From DASYSA01 sp036003885 (GTDB lineage: Bacteria; Acidobacteriota; Blastocatellia; UBA7656), in contig DASYSA010000636.1 of NCBI GenBank assembly GCA_036003885.1, positions 1 through 7,627 of the forward strand: a DNA stretch of 7,627 nucleotides, in the 5' to 3' direction. The stretch's first letter is position 1. Every line of letters begins with the position of its first letter. Shown one piece after another: positions 1-6,309 of the stretch. Both the position numbers and the translations under genes were made by a program. The notes under the pieces were generated by a model. The model saw only the letters and a list, made by a program, of their open reading frames with translations, ran no database searches and was not told the origin of the DNA.

Positions 1-879
1 CGCCAGTATCCGAAGCATGGCCCAATCCTTTTCGGGATGCCGAGTGGCCTCTGGTTCGCCATCATAAGTGTCAAGCAAGACATACTCAGCTCCCAGCGAT
101 GCAAGATCCTGCAGGTCTCCGCGCACCTGATCGAGCGTGCCCTGTCCCGCGACCCGCTGGTCCTCTGGTAGACGCGAGTCGGTGAGACGCAACGTGATCC
201 GCGGGCACAGCGCAGGGACAGGCTTTCCTTCCTCTTCCGCGATGCTTCGCAACCGCGGAAGCCCCTTGTCTCTTAGCCAGTCCACACGAATTCGTATCGG
301 ATGCCAGCCGTCTCCGTACCGCACTGCCCGTCGCAACGCGCCTTCACTGGCGCCGCCAACCCAGATTGGCGGGCGGGGTGAGCGCACCGACCGCGGTCCC
401 GTATGGACCTCCGCGAACGAAACAAATCGCCCCATATGACTGGCAATGTCGTTGGCCAGGCACGTCTTGATTACGTCGAGATACTCATCGGTCAACGCGC
501 CGCGCCGATGAAACGGCAGATCGAGCGCTTCGAACTCCTGTTTCGCCCAGCCCGCCCCTATACCGAATATGAAACGTCCGCCGCTGAGCTGGTCGAGGTT
601 AGCGACCAGCCGCGCAGTATGAAGCGGGTGGCGGTAAGGGAGAATCGCGACGCTGGTACCGAGTTCGATTTGGTTCGTCCTCGCTGCAATCCATGCCAGT
701 GCGGTGAAAGGATCGTAAAAAGGCGCCGGATAGGTCGCCTGCACGTCCGCGGTAATTGTCACGTGATCCGAGATCATCACGAAGTGGTAGCCGGTCTCCT
801 CGGAAAACCGCGCCCACCGCCCGAGGCAATCCGGACTTGCTCCGGGTCCGAAATTCAGGATGTTGACGCCGAATCTCAA
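1..879 (-). CDS. LLM class (luciferase-like), probably F420-dependent oxidoreductase, 3' end outside window
   Basis: Reading the minus strand from a TTG at 879 gives 293 uninterrupted codons to the window edge, so only the C-terminus is missing. The product starts LRFGVNILNFGPG and looks like the TIM-barrel bacterial luciferase-like family, closest in style to the F420-dependent branch. Visible family marks are the N-terminal strand and loop FGVNILNFG (3-11), SDHV (37-40), the segment IELGTSVAILPYRHP (71-85), LDQLSGGRFIFGIGAGW (95-111), RPPIWVGGASEGALRRA (169-185) and the YGDGW motif (188-192). Such enzymes are soluble and use F420 or FMN to oxidise or reduce small organic substrates; the substrate cannot be read here. 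No ATG lies near the N-terminus. An AGGAG 7 nt before the TTG decides the start. The gene follows the PEP-mutase-like gene on the same strand, so the two may share a transcript. Family call is firm; the cofactor is inferred. Confidence 0.88.
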   Translation of the reverse strand, partial: MRFGVNILNFGPGASPDCLGRWARFSEETGYHFVMISDHVTITADVQATYPAPFYDPFTALAWIAARTNQIELGTSVAILPYRHPLHTARLVANLDQLSGGRFIFGIGAGWAKQEFEALDLPFHRRGALTDEYLDVIKTCLANDIASHMGRFVSFAEVHTGPRSVRSPRPPIWVGGASEGALRRAVRYGDGWHPIRIRVDWLRDKGLPRLRSIAEEEGKPVPALCPRITLRLTDSRLPEDQRVAGQGTLDQVRGDLQDLASLGAEYVLLDTYDGEPEATRHPEKDWAMLRILA

Positions 880-886
880 ATCGCTT

Positions 887-891
887 CTCCT
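887..891 (-). promoter_or_regulatory. Ribosome binding site AGGAG deciding a TTG start
   Basis: On the minus strand AGGAG is followed by 7 nt and then TTG (879-877). This is the only good start signal in the reading frame of the oxidoreductase, which has no ATG or GTG near its conserved N-terminus. The site lies 2 nt downstream of the base of the large inverted repeat at 894-1011, so a hairpin in the mRNA would sit directly against it. Confidence 0.7.
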
Positions 892-893
892 GG

Positions 894-1011
894 GGCAGCA
901 GGCAGCAAGGATGAGAATGGAGAATTGAAAATTGAGAATGGAGAATGAGAAGGATACGCCATTCTCATTCTCAATTTTCCATTCTCAATTCTCCATTCGC
1001 TGCCTGCTGCC
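894..1011. repeat. Long imperfect inverted repeat filling the intergenic spacer
   Basis: The outer arms GGCAGCAGGCAGC (894-906) and its exact reverse complement (999-1011) are perfect over 13 bp. Inside them, GAATGGAGAATTGA (915-928) pairs with 985-998, and AAATTGAGAATG (929-940) pairs with 966-977. The centre is around 950-960. The left arm also carries a direct repeat, GAGAATGGAGAAT, at 913-925 and 934-946. The purine-rich GAGAAT/GAATT modules differ from both flanking genes. The element takes in the first base-paired position of the TAG stop at 1013-1011 and nearly reaches the next ribosome binding site. It may be a palindromic intergenic repeat (REP/MITE-like) or an mRNA processing or attenuation hairpin; there is no U-tract, so a classical terminator is not supported. 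Confidence 0.85.
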
Positions 1012-1835
1012 TACGGCCTCTCGAACATTGCGCTGATGTCTCGAAAGCTTTCCGCCTCATCCGCGAAGTTGAAGGTCCCGTGATCTCGCATTTCCCGGGC
1101 GGCGCGAAGGAAGGCGCTGAGAGCAGCACGAGAAAGCGCACTGCCAACGCTTATGCGTTTAACGCCAAGCCCCGAGAGTTCGGCGAGACTCAGTCGGACG
1201 CCCTGCAGTCCCATTACGACGTTCACCGGGCGATCGACCGAGCTTACAACCGCCGCGATGTCATCCTTGCTCGAAAGGCCGGGAGCATAAAGAACGTTCG
1301 CCCCCGCCTCCTGGTAGGCCTGAAGACGCCCGATCGTGTCTCTGAGATCGGGCCGACCCACAAGGTAGTTCTCGCATCGCGCCGTCAACATGAAAGGGAA
1401 GGGAAGAGAGCGCCCTACTTCCGCCGCTGCACGGACTCGCTCGGCAGCCAGGGCTCTGTCATAAATCGGTTCGGTGCGGCGCCCGGTTGAGTCTTCGATC
1501 GAGCCTCCGACAAGTCCTGCAGCAGCCCCGAGTCTTATAGTCTCGGCGGCCGTTTCCGGATCATCTCCAAAGCCATTCTCAAGATCTGCGCTTACGGGCA
1601 AGTCGGTACCAGACGCGATCTCGCTCACATGTGCCATCATCTTATCGCGGCCGACGGTATTGTCCCGTTGCCCGATGGAAAAAGCGTATCCGGCACTTGT
1701 GGTCGCCAGCGCTTCAAATCCCAGGTGCGCAAGCAGCCGCGCCGTACCAATATCCCAGGGATTGGGGACAATGAACGCGCTCCCTCGTTCGTGGAGCGCG
1801 CGAAAGACACTACCTTTTTCTTCCTGAGTTCGCAT
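1011..1835 (-). CDS. Isocitrate lyase/phosphoenolpyruvate mutase family protein
   Basis: The 274-residue product is the usual size of a stand-alone member of the PEP mutase/isocitrate lyase superfamily, a Mg2+-dependent TIM-barrel fold acting on alpha-oxy-carboxylates. Visible marks are FIVPNPWDIGTARLL (21-35), TTSAGYAFSIGQRD (45-58), the acidic metal-site strand SADLENGFG (82-90; D84, E86), GGSIEDS (110-116; E114, D115), TARCENYL (151-158) and RISVGSALSRAAL (227-239). Family members cleave or form C-C or C-P bonds; this branch (often named carboxyvinyl-carboxyphosphonate phosphorylmutase) is mostly uncharacterised, and no phosphonate genes lie nearby, so a C-C lyase is at least as likely. 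The start is the ATG at 1835, placed 5 nt after GGAGG. An in-frame GTG at 1841 overlaps that Shine-Dalgarno and is unlikely. A palindrome 31 bp upstream may be its operator. Stop TAG lies in the inverted repeat. Confidence 0.9.
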   Translation of the reverse strand: MRTQEEKGSVFRALHERGSAFIVPNPWDIGTARLLAHLGFEALATTSAGYAFSIGQRDNTVGRDKMMAHVSEIASGTDLPVSADLENGFGDDPETAAETIRLGAAAGLVGGSIEDSTGRRTEPIYDRALAAERVRAAAEVGRSLPFPFMLTARCENYLVGRPDLRDTIGRLQAYQEAGANVLYAPGLSSKDDIAAVVSSVDRPVNVVMGLQGVRLSLAELSGLGVKRISVGSALSRAALSAFLRAAREMRDHGTFNFADEAESFRDISAMFERP

Positions 1836-1840
1836 CAACA

Positions 1841-1845
1841 CCTCC
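1841..1845 (-). promoter_or_regulatory. Ribosome binding site GGAGG deciding the ATG start at 1835
   Basis: GGAGG on the minus strand ends 5 nt before ATG (1835-1833). The alternative in-frame GTG (1841-1839) uses the last G of this site, and the TTG (1838-1836) is only 2 nt from it, so both are poor choices. Confidence 0.7.
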
Positions 1846-1865
1846 AGGTCTGAAAAGTCCGTGGG

Positions 1866-1880
1866 CGATCACCGTGATCG
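1866..1880. promoter_or_regulatory. Perfect palindrome CGATCAC-C-GTGATCG, candidate operator
   Basis: Two 7-bp arms are exactly inverted around a single C. The site lies in the divergent intergenic region, its near edge 30 bp before the ATG of the PEP-mutase-like gene, about where a transcription start or 5' untranslated region would be. This fits a dimeric regulator binding site, but no regulator gene is adjacent and a second copy was not found. A short hairpin in the leader mRNA is an alternative. Confidence 0.4.
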
Positions 1881-1976
1881 AAGATGATACCTTCTCTGCA
1901 GCGAAATTGTCTTGTAAAGGCGGCGTGTAGGGGGGCTTGAAAATACAGACCGCAGTTTTCAGCTTTCTGTTAGCGC

Positions 1977-1986
1977 AGGAGGTGAT
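1977..1986 (+). promoter_or_regulatory. Orphan near-perfect Shine-Dalgarno sequence AGGAGGTGAT
   Basis: AGGAGGTGAT matches the anti-Shine-Dalgarno complement over ten bases, yet no ATG, GTG or TTG follows within usual spacing. The next start in the phosphorylase frame is ATG at 2051, 64 nt further on. An ATA at 1994 lies in frame at 11 nt from AGGAGG. The site may serve a rare AUA start, be a standby or regulatory ribosome site, or be chance. Confidence 0.35.
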
Positions 1987-2050
1987 AACATCCATATCGC
2001 TCGGCCCGAGTATTCAGAAACGAAAGGACACTGACCCTGGGCGAATTCCT

Positions 2051-4708
2051 ATGGGCGAAATTGCAACCATCTATGAAGGGTCCTTTCTCTGGACCCGCGA
2101 AGAGATCAGCCGTTTGGTTTCGCAAAACGGCAACCCGACTGAAACACTGACCAATATTGTCCAGCTCATCAAGAGTCGTTTCGAGATGGACGTGTGCTCG
2201 GTGTACCTGCTCGAAGCCGACCGCACGAACCTGTTTCTGGCCGCAACCATCGGACTGCGACCCGAGAGTGTTGGCCGGGTTCGAATGCGGCTCAATGAGG
2301 GACTCGTCGGGCTTGTGGCTGAACAGCTACGTCCCCAAGTAGTGGAAGACGCAACCACTCACCCGCGCTTCAAGTATTTCAGCGAAGCCGGCGAAGATCC
2401 CTACCATTCGTTCCTGGGCGTCCCCTTGATCGATCGGGGACTGCTGCAGGGTGTGCTGGTTGTGCAAACGGTTGATCCCCGCGTCATTGGCGAGGATGAG
2501 GTGCTGATGTTGATGACTGCCGCGGCGCAGTTGGCGCCGATCGTCAGCGAAGCGCGCACGGTCGGGCAGTTCGTGGCTCCCGCGCATCAGCGCCTGTGCG
2601 CCCTCGCCCAGAACCTCTGGTGGAGTTGGGACGACGATACAACCAGCTTGTTCCGCGAGCTCGATCCGGTCTTATGGCGAGAGCTGGACTACAATCCGAT
2701 CGCGCTGCTGCAGCAACTCTCGATCGACCAGATCGAGGAGCGCGCATCTCAACTTGCCCTCCACAGCCGGGTGAACTACGCCTATCGCCGGATGCGGGAG
2801 TACCTGACTTCGACGCATACCTGGGGCGCCCGGAATGCGGGCGTCCTGTGGGCTCGGCCGGTAGCCTACTTCTCGGCCGAGTTCGGATTGCACGAGTCGA
2901 TTCCAATCTACTCGGGTGGGCTTGGAATACTGGCGGGCGACCATCTCAAGAGTGCTTCGGACCTGGGGATTCCTCTGGTCGGTGTCGGGTTGTACTACGA
3001 CCAGGGCTATTTCAAACAGCGGCTCGATCTCGACGGTTGGCAACAAGAGGACTACATCCATGTAAACAGCAACCTGCTGCCGATTCGGCCTGCCATGACC
3101 GGAGGCGGCGAACCGATAATGGTCACGATCGAGACTCGCACAGGCACAATTCTGGCGCGCGTATGGAAGGTCTCAGTTGGCCGGAACACTCTATTGCTGC
3201 TCGATTCCGACGTAGATGGGAACCAGCCCGAAGATCGCGAGTTGACCGCGCGGCTCTATGGCGGGGATGATCGTGTTCGCATTCGCCAGGAACTGCTGTT
3301 GGGGGTCGGAGGCGTCCACGCGCTCAATGCGCTGGGCATCTCGCCGGGAGTCGCTCATTTGAACGAGGGACACAGCGCTTTCGCGGGCCTGGAACTTGTC
3401 CGACGCCGGATGCTCAGCGAAGGGATCGGGGCGGACGAGGCTGTGCGCCGGGTCTCGTCACAAATTGTCTTCACTACCCATACGCCCGTGCCGGCCGGCC
3501 ACGATCGATTTGCGCCCCATCTGATTGAAGAACACCTCGGTCCATTGCGCGAAGCTCTTGGGCTGGAGCAGGACCCGTTTCTGGCATTGGGCCGTGTCGA
3601 CCCATCCGATCCTGATGAACAGTTCTGCATGACCGTGCTGGCACTCAAGCTTTCGCGGCGCGCAAACGCCGTCTCGTCTGTGCACGGCAGCGTCTCACGC
3701 GCGATGTGGACGCCGCTTTTCCCGGGCTACACCGAGGAGCAAGTTCCGATCGGCCACATTACTAACGGCGTTCACGTTCAAACATGGCTCGCGCCGCAGA
3801 TGCACCAGGTCTACGACCGGCACCTCGGTCCAAACTGGCCGGAGCATTGCGGCGAGCCCGGTTTTTGGGAGGACATCGACAACGTAGACGACGGCGAACT
3901 GTGGGAGACTCACCAGACGCTGAAGGCCCGGCTGATCGACATTGCGCGACGGCGGACGGCGCGCTACGCGGAGCAGCGGGGCGAGCCGGCTGAGTTCGTC
4001 AACCAGTTGCGCCGGTCCCTGAGCCTGGACGCCTTGACGATCGGCTTTGCGCGGCGCTTCGCCACCTACAAACGAGCCAACCTGATTCTGAAGGACATGG
4101 AGTTGATCGTCTCGTTAGTCAATGATCCTCAGGTGCCGATCCAATTCGTGTTTGCCGGCAAGGCCCATCCACAGGACCATCCCGGAAAGGAGATCTTGCA
4201 ACAGATCGCCCGGTTGATGCGGGACTCGCGCTTCGAGGGCAAGCTCCTGTTCATCGAGGACTATGACATCAACGTCGGCCGGCACCTGGTGCAGGGAGTA
4301 GATGTGTGGCTCAACAATCCGAGGCGCCCCCTCGAGGCTTCGGGGACCAGCGGCGAAAAGGTCGTGCTCAACGGCGGGCTGAATCTTTCGATCCTCGATG
4401 GCTGGTGGGCGGAGGCTTACGACGGGCTGAACGGATTTGCCATTGGCACGGGCGAAACTCATACCTCGTCTGAGGTGCATGACTCCCGCGATGGCGAGGC
4501 GCTCTTCAAGGTCCTCAGCGACGAGGTGATCCCATTGTATTACGATCGGGATGACGACGGCTTGCCGCGCAATTGGATCGCTAGAATGAAGCGCGCCATA
4601 CGGACTCTCGGCTGGCGTTTCAGCGCCGACCGGATGGTGATGGACTACGTGCTCAAGTCGTACATTCCCGCGGCGGGCGGCACCAGCAGCGACGTAAGGT
4701 CTTATTGA
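2051..4708 (+). CDS. glgP: GAF-domain-fused alpha-glucan (glycogen) phosphorylase, GT35 family
   Basis: The 885-residue product is a cytosolic PLP enzyme that releases glucose-1-phosphate from alpha-1,4-glucans. Residues about 25-165 form a GAF domain very like that of PtsP (MDVCSVYLLE 46-55, GLVGLVA 84-90, HPRFKYF 104-110, FLGVPL 121-126, GVLVVQ 134-139). Residues about 175-270 resemble the DUF3417 N-terminal region of the short bacterial phosphorylases (LAQNLWWSWD). The catalytic part follows: SAEFGLHESIPIYSGGLG (275-292), HLNEGHSAF (437-445), TTHTPVPAGHD (475-485), GFARRFATYKRA (665-676) and EASGTSGEKVVLNGG (762-776), where K770 aligns with the PLP Schiff-base lysine. The ATG at 2051 is chosen although its Shine-Dalgarno is weak; the frame stays open upstream to TTG 1937, adding 38 residues without family character. 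No other glycogen genes are adjacent. The catalytic family is certain; the GAF ligand is unknown. Confidence 0.95.
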   Translation: MGEIATIYEGSFLWTREEISRLVSQNGNPTETLTNIVQLIKSRFEMDVCSVYLLEADRTNLFLAATIGLRPESVGRVRMRLNEGLVGLVAEQLRPQVVEDATTHPRFKYFSEAGEDPYHSFLGVPLIDRGLLQGVLVVQTVDPRVIGEDEVLMLMTAAAQLAPIVSEARTVGQFVAPAHQRLCALAQNLWWSWDDDTTSLFRELDPVLWRELDYNPIALLQQLSIDQIEERASQLALHSRVNYAYRRMREYLTSTHTWGARNAGVLWARPVAYFSAEFGLHESIPIYSGGLGILAGDHLKSASDLGIPLVGVGLYYDQGYFKQRLDLDGWQQEDYIHVNSNLLPIRPAMTGGGEPIMVTIETRTGTILARVWKVSVGRNTLLLLDSDVDGNQPEDRELTARLYGGDDRVRIRQELLLGVGGVHALNALGISPGVAHLNEGHSAFAGLELVRRRMLSEGIGADEAVRRVSSQIVFTTHTPVPAGHDRFAPHLIEEHLGPLREALGLEQDPFLALGRVDPSDPDEQFCMTVLALKLSRRANAVSSVHGSVSRAMWTPLFPGYTEEQVPIGHITNGVHVQTWLAPQMHQVYDRHLGPNWPEHCGEPGFWEDIDNVDDGELWETHQTLKARLIDIARRRTARYAEQRGEPAEFVNQLRRSLSLDALTIGFARRFATYKRANLILKDMELIVSLVNDPQVPIQFVFAGKAHPQDHPGKEILQQIARLMRDSRFEGKLLFIEDYDINVGRHLVQGVDVWLNNPRRPLEASGTSGEKVVLNGGLNLSILDGWWAEAYDGLNGFAIGTGETHTSSEVHDSRDGEALFKVLSDEVIPLYYDRDDDGLPRNWIARMKRAIRTLGWRFSADRMVMDYVLKSYIPAAGGTSSDVRSY
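4702..4708. other. Tail-to-tail overlap of convergent genes (7 bp)
   Basis: The plus-strand TGA of the phosphorylase (4706-4708) and the minus-strand TAA of the SLOG-like gene (4704-4702) lie within the same seven bases. There is therefore no space for a separate intergenic terminator, and I see no stem-loop plus T-run here. The two transcripts probably run into each other's 3' ends. Confidence 0.85.
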
Positions 4709-5262
4709 GAGAACGATCTTTCAAATAGTTCCTTGATTGCCTGCTTGCCGCTCTCTTCCAGCAGGCGCGTGCCTGTGCCAGTGAAATGGATATGGCTGAT
4801 GACCGGCTCGTCACCTTTCTTGCGCTCGACCCAGTCCATCGGCTTCCAGGAATACCAGGCCTTTCGCTTCTGATCGAAAGCGTGCAGAGGCTTGTTACAC
4901 AGTTTCGCAAACTCAGCTCCCCATCCGGTGCCGCCTTTTACGGTCTGGTTTTCAAGTATCTCTCCAACGACGAAGATCTCCTGCCCGTTGTTGATCTGAT
5001 ACCAGATGCTCTGCAGCAGTTTCCTGAATGTCGGGCTCTCACTGTAGCGGCGGTTCATCAATCGTGAAATGTATTCCAGGCTGACGTCTCCATTCTTCAG
5101 TTCCTCGTGATTCAGAACGCGGAGACCTCGCTGCCGCGCAATACTATGTCCATCAAATGTGAAATTAACTTCTTCAATGCCAAAACGCTCGGCATTCGCG
5201 CCGAATTCGGCTTCAGCCCCCTTAGCGCCGCCGCTAAAGAGTATTAGATCTTCTTTCTTCAT
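4702..5262 (-). CDS. SLOG-like Rossmann-fold nucleotide-binding protein
   Basis: A 186-residue soluble protein I do not recognise by name. It opens with a hydrophobic strand and a glycine loop, LILFSGGAKGAEAEFG (6-21), and has a second glycine-rich element late in the fold, VKGGTGWGAEFAKLCNKPL (108-126), followed by a strand ending in D130. That order (SGG.KGA...FG, then GG/TGWG..A....KPL..FD) is the general pattern of SLOG/LOG/DprA-like Rossmann proteins, which bind or cleave nucleotide ligands; the assignment is by motif only. The ATG at 5262 has AAAGGA 5 nt before it and begins just before strand 1; an ATG at 5283 in frame would add seven residues without a Shine-Dalgarno. Candidate weak promoter TTACGA-15-TATACC (5321-5295). 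Its TAA lies inside the last codons of the convergent phosphorylase gene. The gene is lower in GC than its neighbours to the left. Confidence 0.8.
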   Translation of the reverse strand: MKKEDLILFSGGAKGAEAEFGANAERFGIEEVNFTFDGHSIARQRGLRVLNHEELKNGDVSLEYISRLMNRRYSESPTFRKLLQSIWYQINNGQEIFVVGEILENQTVKGGTGWGAEFAKLCNKPLHAFDQKRKAWYSWKPMDWVERKKGDEPVISHIHFTGTGTRLLEESGKQAIKELFERSFSQ

Positions 5263-5410
5263 GCTTGTCCTTTCTTCGAACATGATGCTTCAGGGGTATA
5301 CCAGCAACCGACTCTTCGTAATCACTACCATAGCACGCAAAGCCGTGCCGGCATGCATCATCCTGGGACAAAGTAATATGGATGAGCAAGGAGCGGTGAT
5401 CGCTACGACC

Positions 5411-5854
5411 TCACTTTTGCTTTTTTCTTGATTGAAAGGCTTCCACGATTGCCCCGCTGATTATGTTCTCTGTGTTCTGTTCGTTCACCGCATTGCTCGT
5501 CCCGCAAGTCCGGCACGGAATAGCGGGCATCTCGATCTCGAGCTTGAATGGCGGCAGGTCTTTGTAGGATATGTCGAGAGAGAATCTTCTTCTATGCGCC
5601 TTCAGTCCCATTATGTCGGCATCACATTGCCTGCAGTGATGCGTCTTCCTTATTACTCCTCTTAGCTTTGAAAGAATGCTTTGACGGCGAAAGACCTCAT
5701 CCAGCATGAAGAGTCCAAACTGATCATTGACGTACCTGGCCTGGGTTTCGTCCGTTAGAAATGAAGCGCCCACAAAAGCCACGCGCACTTCTTTATACTT
5801 CCCGACAAGGCGGGAATCCTTCTTTAGAGTTGGAGAGCTGTTTTTTCTGGGCAT
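5411..5854 (-). CDS. Small protein with CxxC/CxxC zinc ribbon (YgiT/MqsA-like arrangement)
   Basis: The 147-residue product has a basic N-terminus, an unrecognised region (about 15-70) and a C-terminal zinc ribbon: HHCRQC (72-77) and CRTC (114-117), 36 residues apart, with C74, C77, C114 and C117 as likely Zn ligands. Between them lies a beta-rich stretch (FKLEIEMPAIP 103-113), and a helix follows. This spacing and order recall the zinc-binding half of MqsA/YgiT-type antitoxins, but the HTH half is not seen and no toxin gene is adjacent, so the resemblance is structural only. Start: ATG 5854 is listed; a TTG at 5875 in the same frame would overlap the upstream TGA by four bases (TTGA) and add seven residues. 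Neither has a clear Shine-Dalgarno, which fits translational coupling to the upstream gene. The SLOG-like gene follows after 148 bp. Confidence 0.75.
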   Translation of the reverse strand: MPRKNSSPTLKKDSRLVGKYKEVRVAFVGASFLTDETQARYVNDQFGLFMLDEVFRRQSILSKLRGVIRKTHHCRQCDADIMGLKAHRRRFSLDISYKDLPPFKLEIEMPAIPCRTCGTSNAVNEQNTENIISGAIVEAFQSRKKQK

Positions 5855-5871
5855 ATTGCTGCGGTCGTCTA

Positions 5872-6309
5872 TCAACTAATGCGAGGATCACATTCCATCA
5901 CTATCACACAATACTTCTTCTGTAGTTTCTCCAGTTCTTCCAGCTCTTTTTGCCTCAGTTCCTCGTAGTCACTTGGGGGATTGCCATAGCAGGCAAATTT
6001 GAAAAACCTTATCTCTCTCCCCTTGCCGTCAACGAGCTTTCCCTCCTTGCACCGAGCCTTTAGCTCAACCAGCTTGTCTCCGATGGTGATATACCCGTCA
6101 CCGCTTTTGCGCTTCTCTCGATAAGAAACAACGTCGGTAGACTTATGACCTTCTGGAAGACAATCGACCGGGGCTGCTATGCGACTCATGTCGTTACTGG
6201 CCTCAGGAGTTTGCTGACCGCTCTCACCTTGAATGAATGAAGACTGCGAAAGCAAGGGCAGGTTGACCATCAGCAGAAAGATTAAGGGCATCATCCGGAA
6301 GCCACTCAT
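5872..6309 (-). CDS. Small secreted or membrane-anchored protein of unknown function, with cysteines
   Basis: The 145-residue product starts with a signal-peptide-like segment: SGFR, then the hydrophobic stretch MMPLIFLLMVNLPLLS (6-21), then a polar region. The mature part has C50, C87, C107, C134 and C140, a beta-rich middle (YITIGDKLVELKARCKEGKLV region, 73-93), the turn CYGNPPSDYEEL (107-118), a charged E/K/L helix (116-133) and a final strand KYCVIVMECDP (132-142). The even spread of cysteines suggests disulfides outside the cytoplasm. Its style fits short secreted proteins I associate with Acidobacteriota, without known function. GAGGA lies 10 nt before the ATG. It is probably the first gene of a three-gene minus-strand unit, and its TGA touches the next gene. 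GC is low: a hand count of 5881-5940 gives about 42%. Confidence 0.8.
   Translation of the reverse strand: MSGFRMMPLIFLLMVNLPLLSQSSFIQGESGQQTPEASNDMSRIAAPVDCLPEGHKSTDVVSYREKRKSGDGYITIGDKLVELKARCKEGKLVDGKGREIRFFKFACYGNPPSDYEELRQKELEELEKLQKKYCVIVMECDPRIS

Noticed and set aside
137..948. Two plus-strand open frames (137-439 and 403-948)
   Set aside because: They lie opposite the oxidoreductase gene, have no domain character, and one runs into the inverted repeat, giving a low-complexity ENGELKIENGE tail.
894..1011. Intrinsic terminator of the PEP-mutase-like gene
   Set aside because: The structure is long and A/G-rich with no T-run on the minus strand after the stem; it includes the stop codon itself.
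1977..1992. Fragment of a 16S rRNA 3' end
   Set aside because: Only about ten bases match, and nothing upstream resembles helix 45 or other 16S sequence.
1937..2050. 38-residue N-terminal extension of the phosphorylase from TTG 1937
   Set aside because: No family character, and only a G-run 1 nt before the TTG. The GAF-containing protein reads naturally from ATG 2051.
5295..5321. Promoter TTACGA-15-TATACC for the SLOG-like gene
   Set aside because: Spacing is short and each hexamer matches the consensus only partly, so it is mentioned under the gene but not called as a feature.
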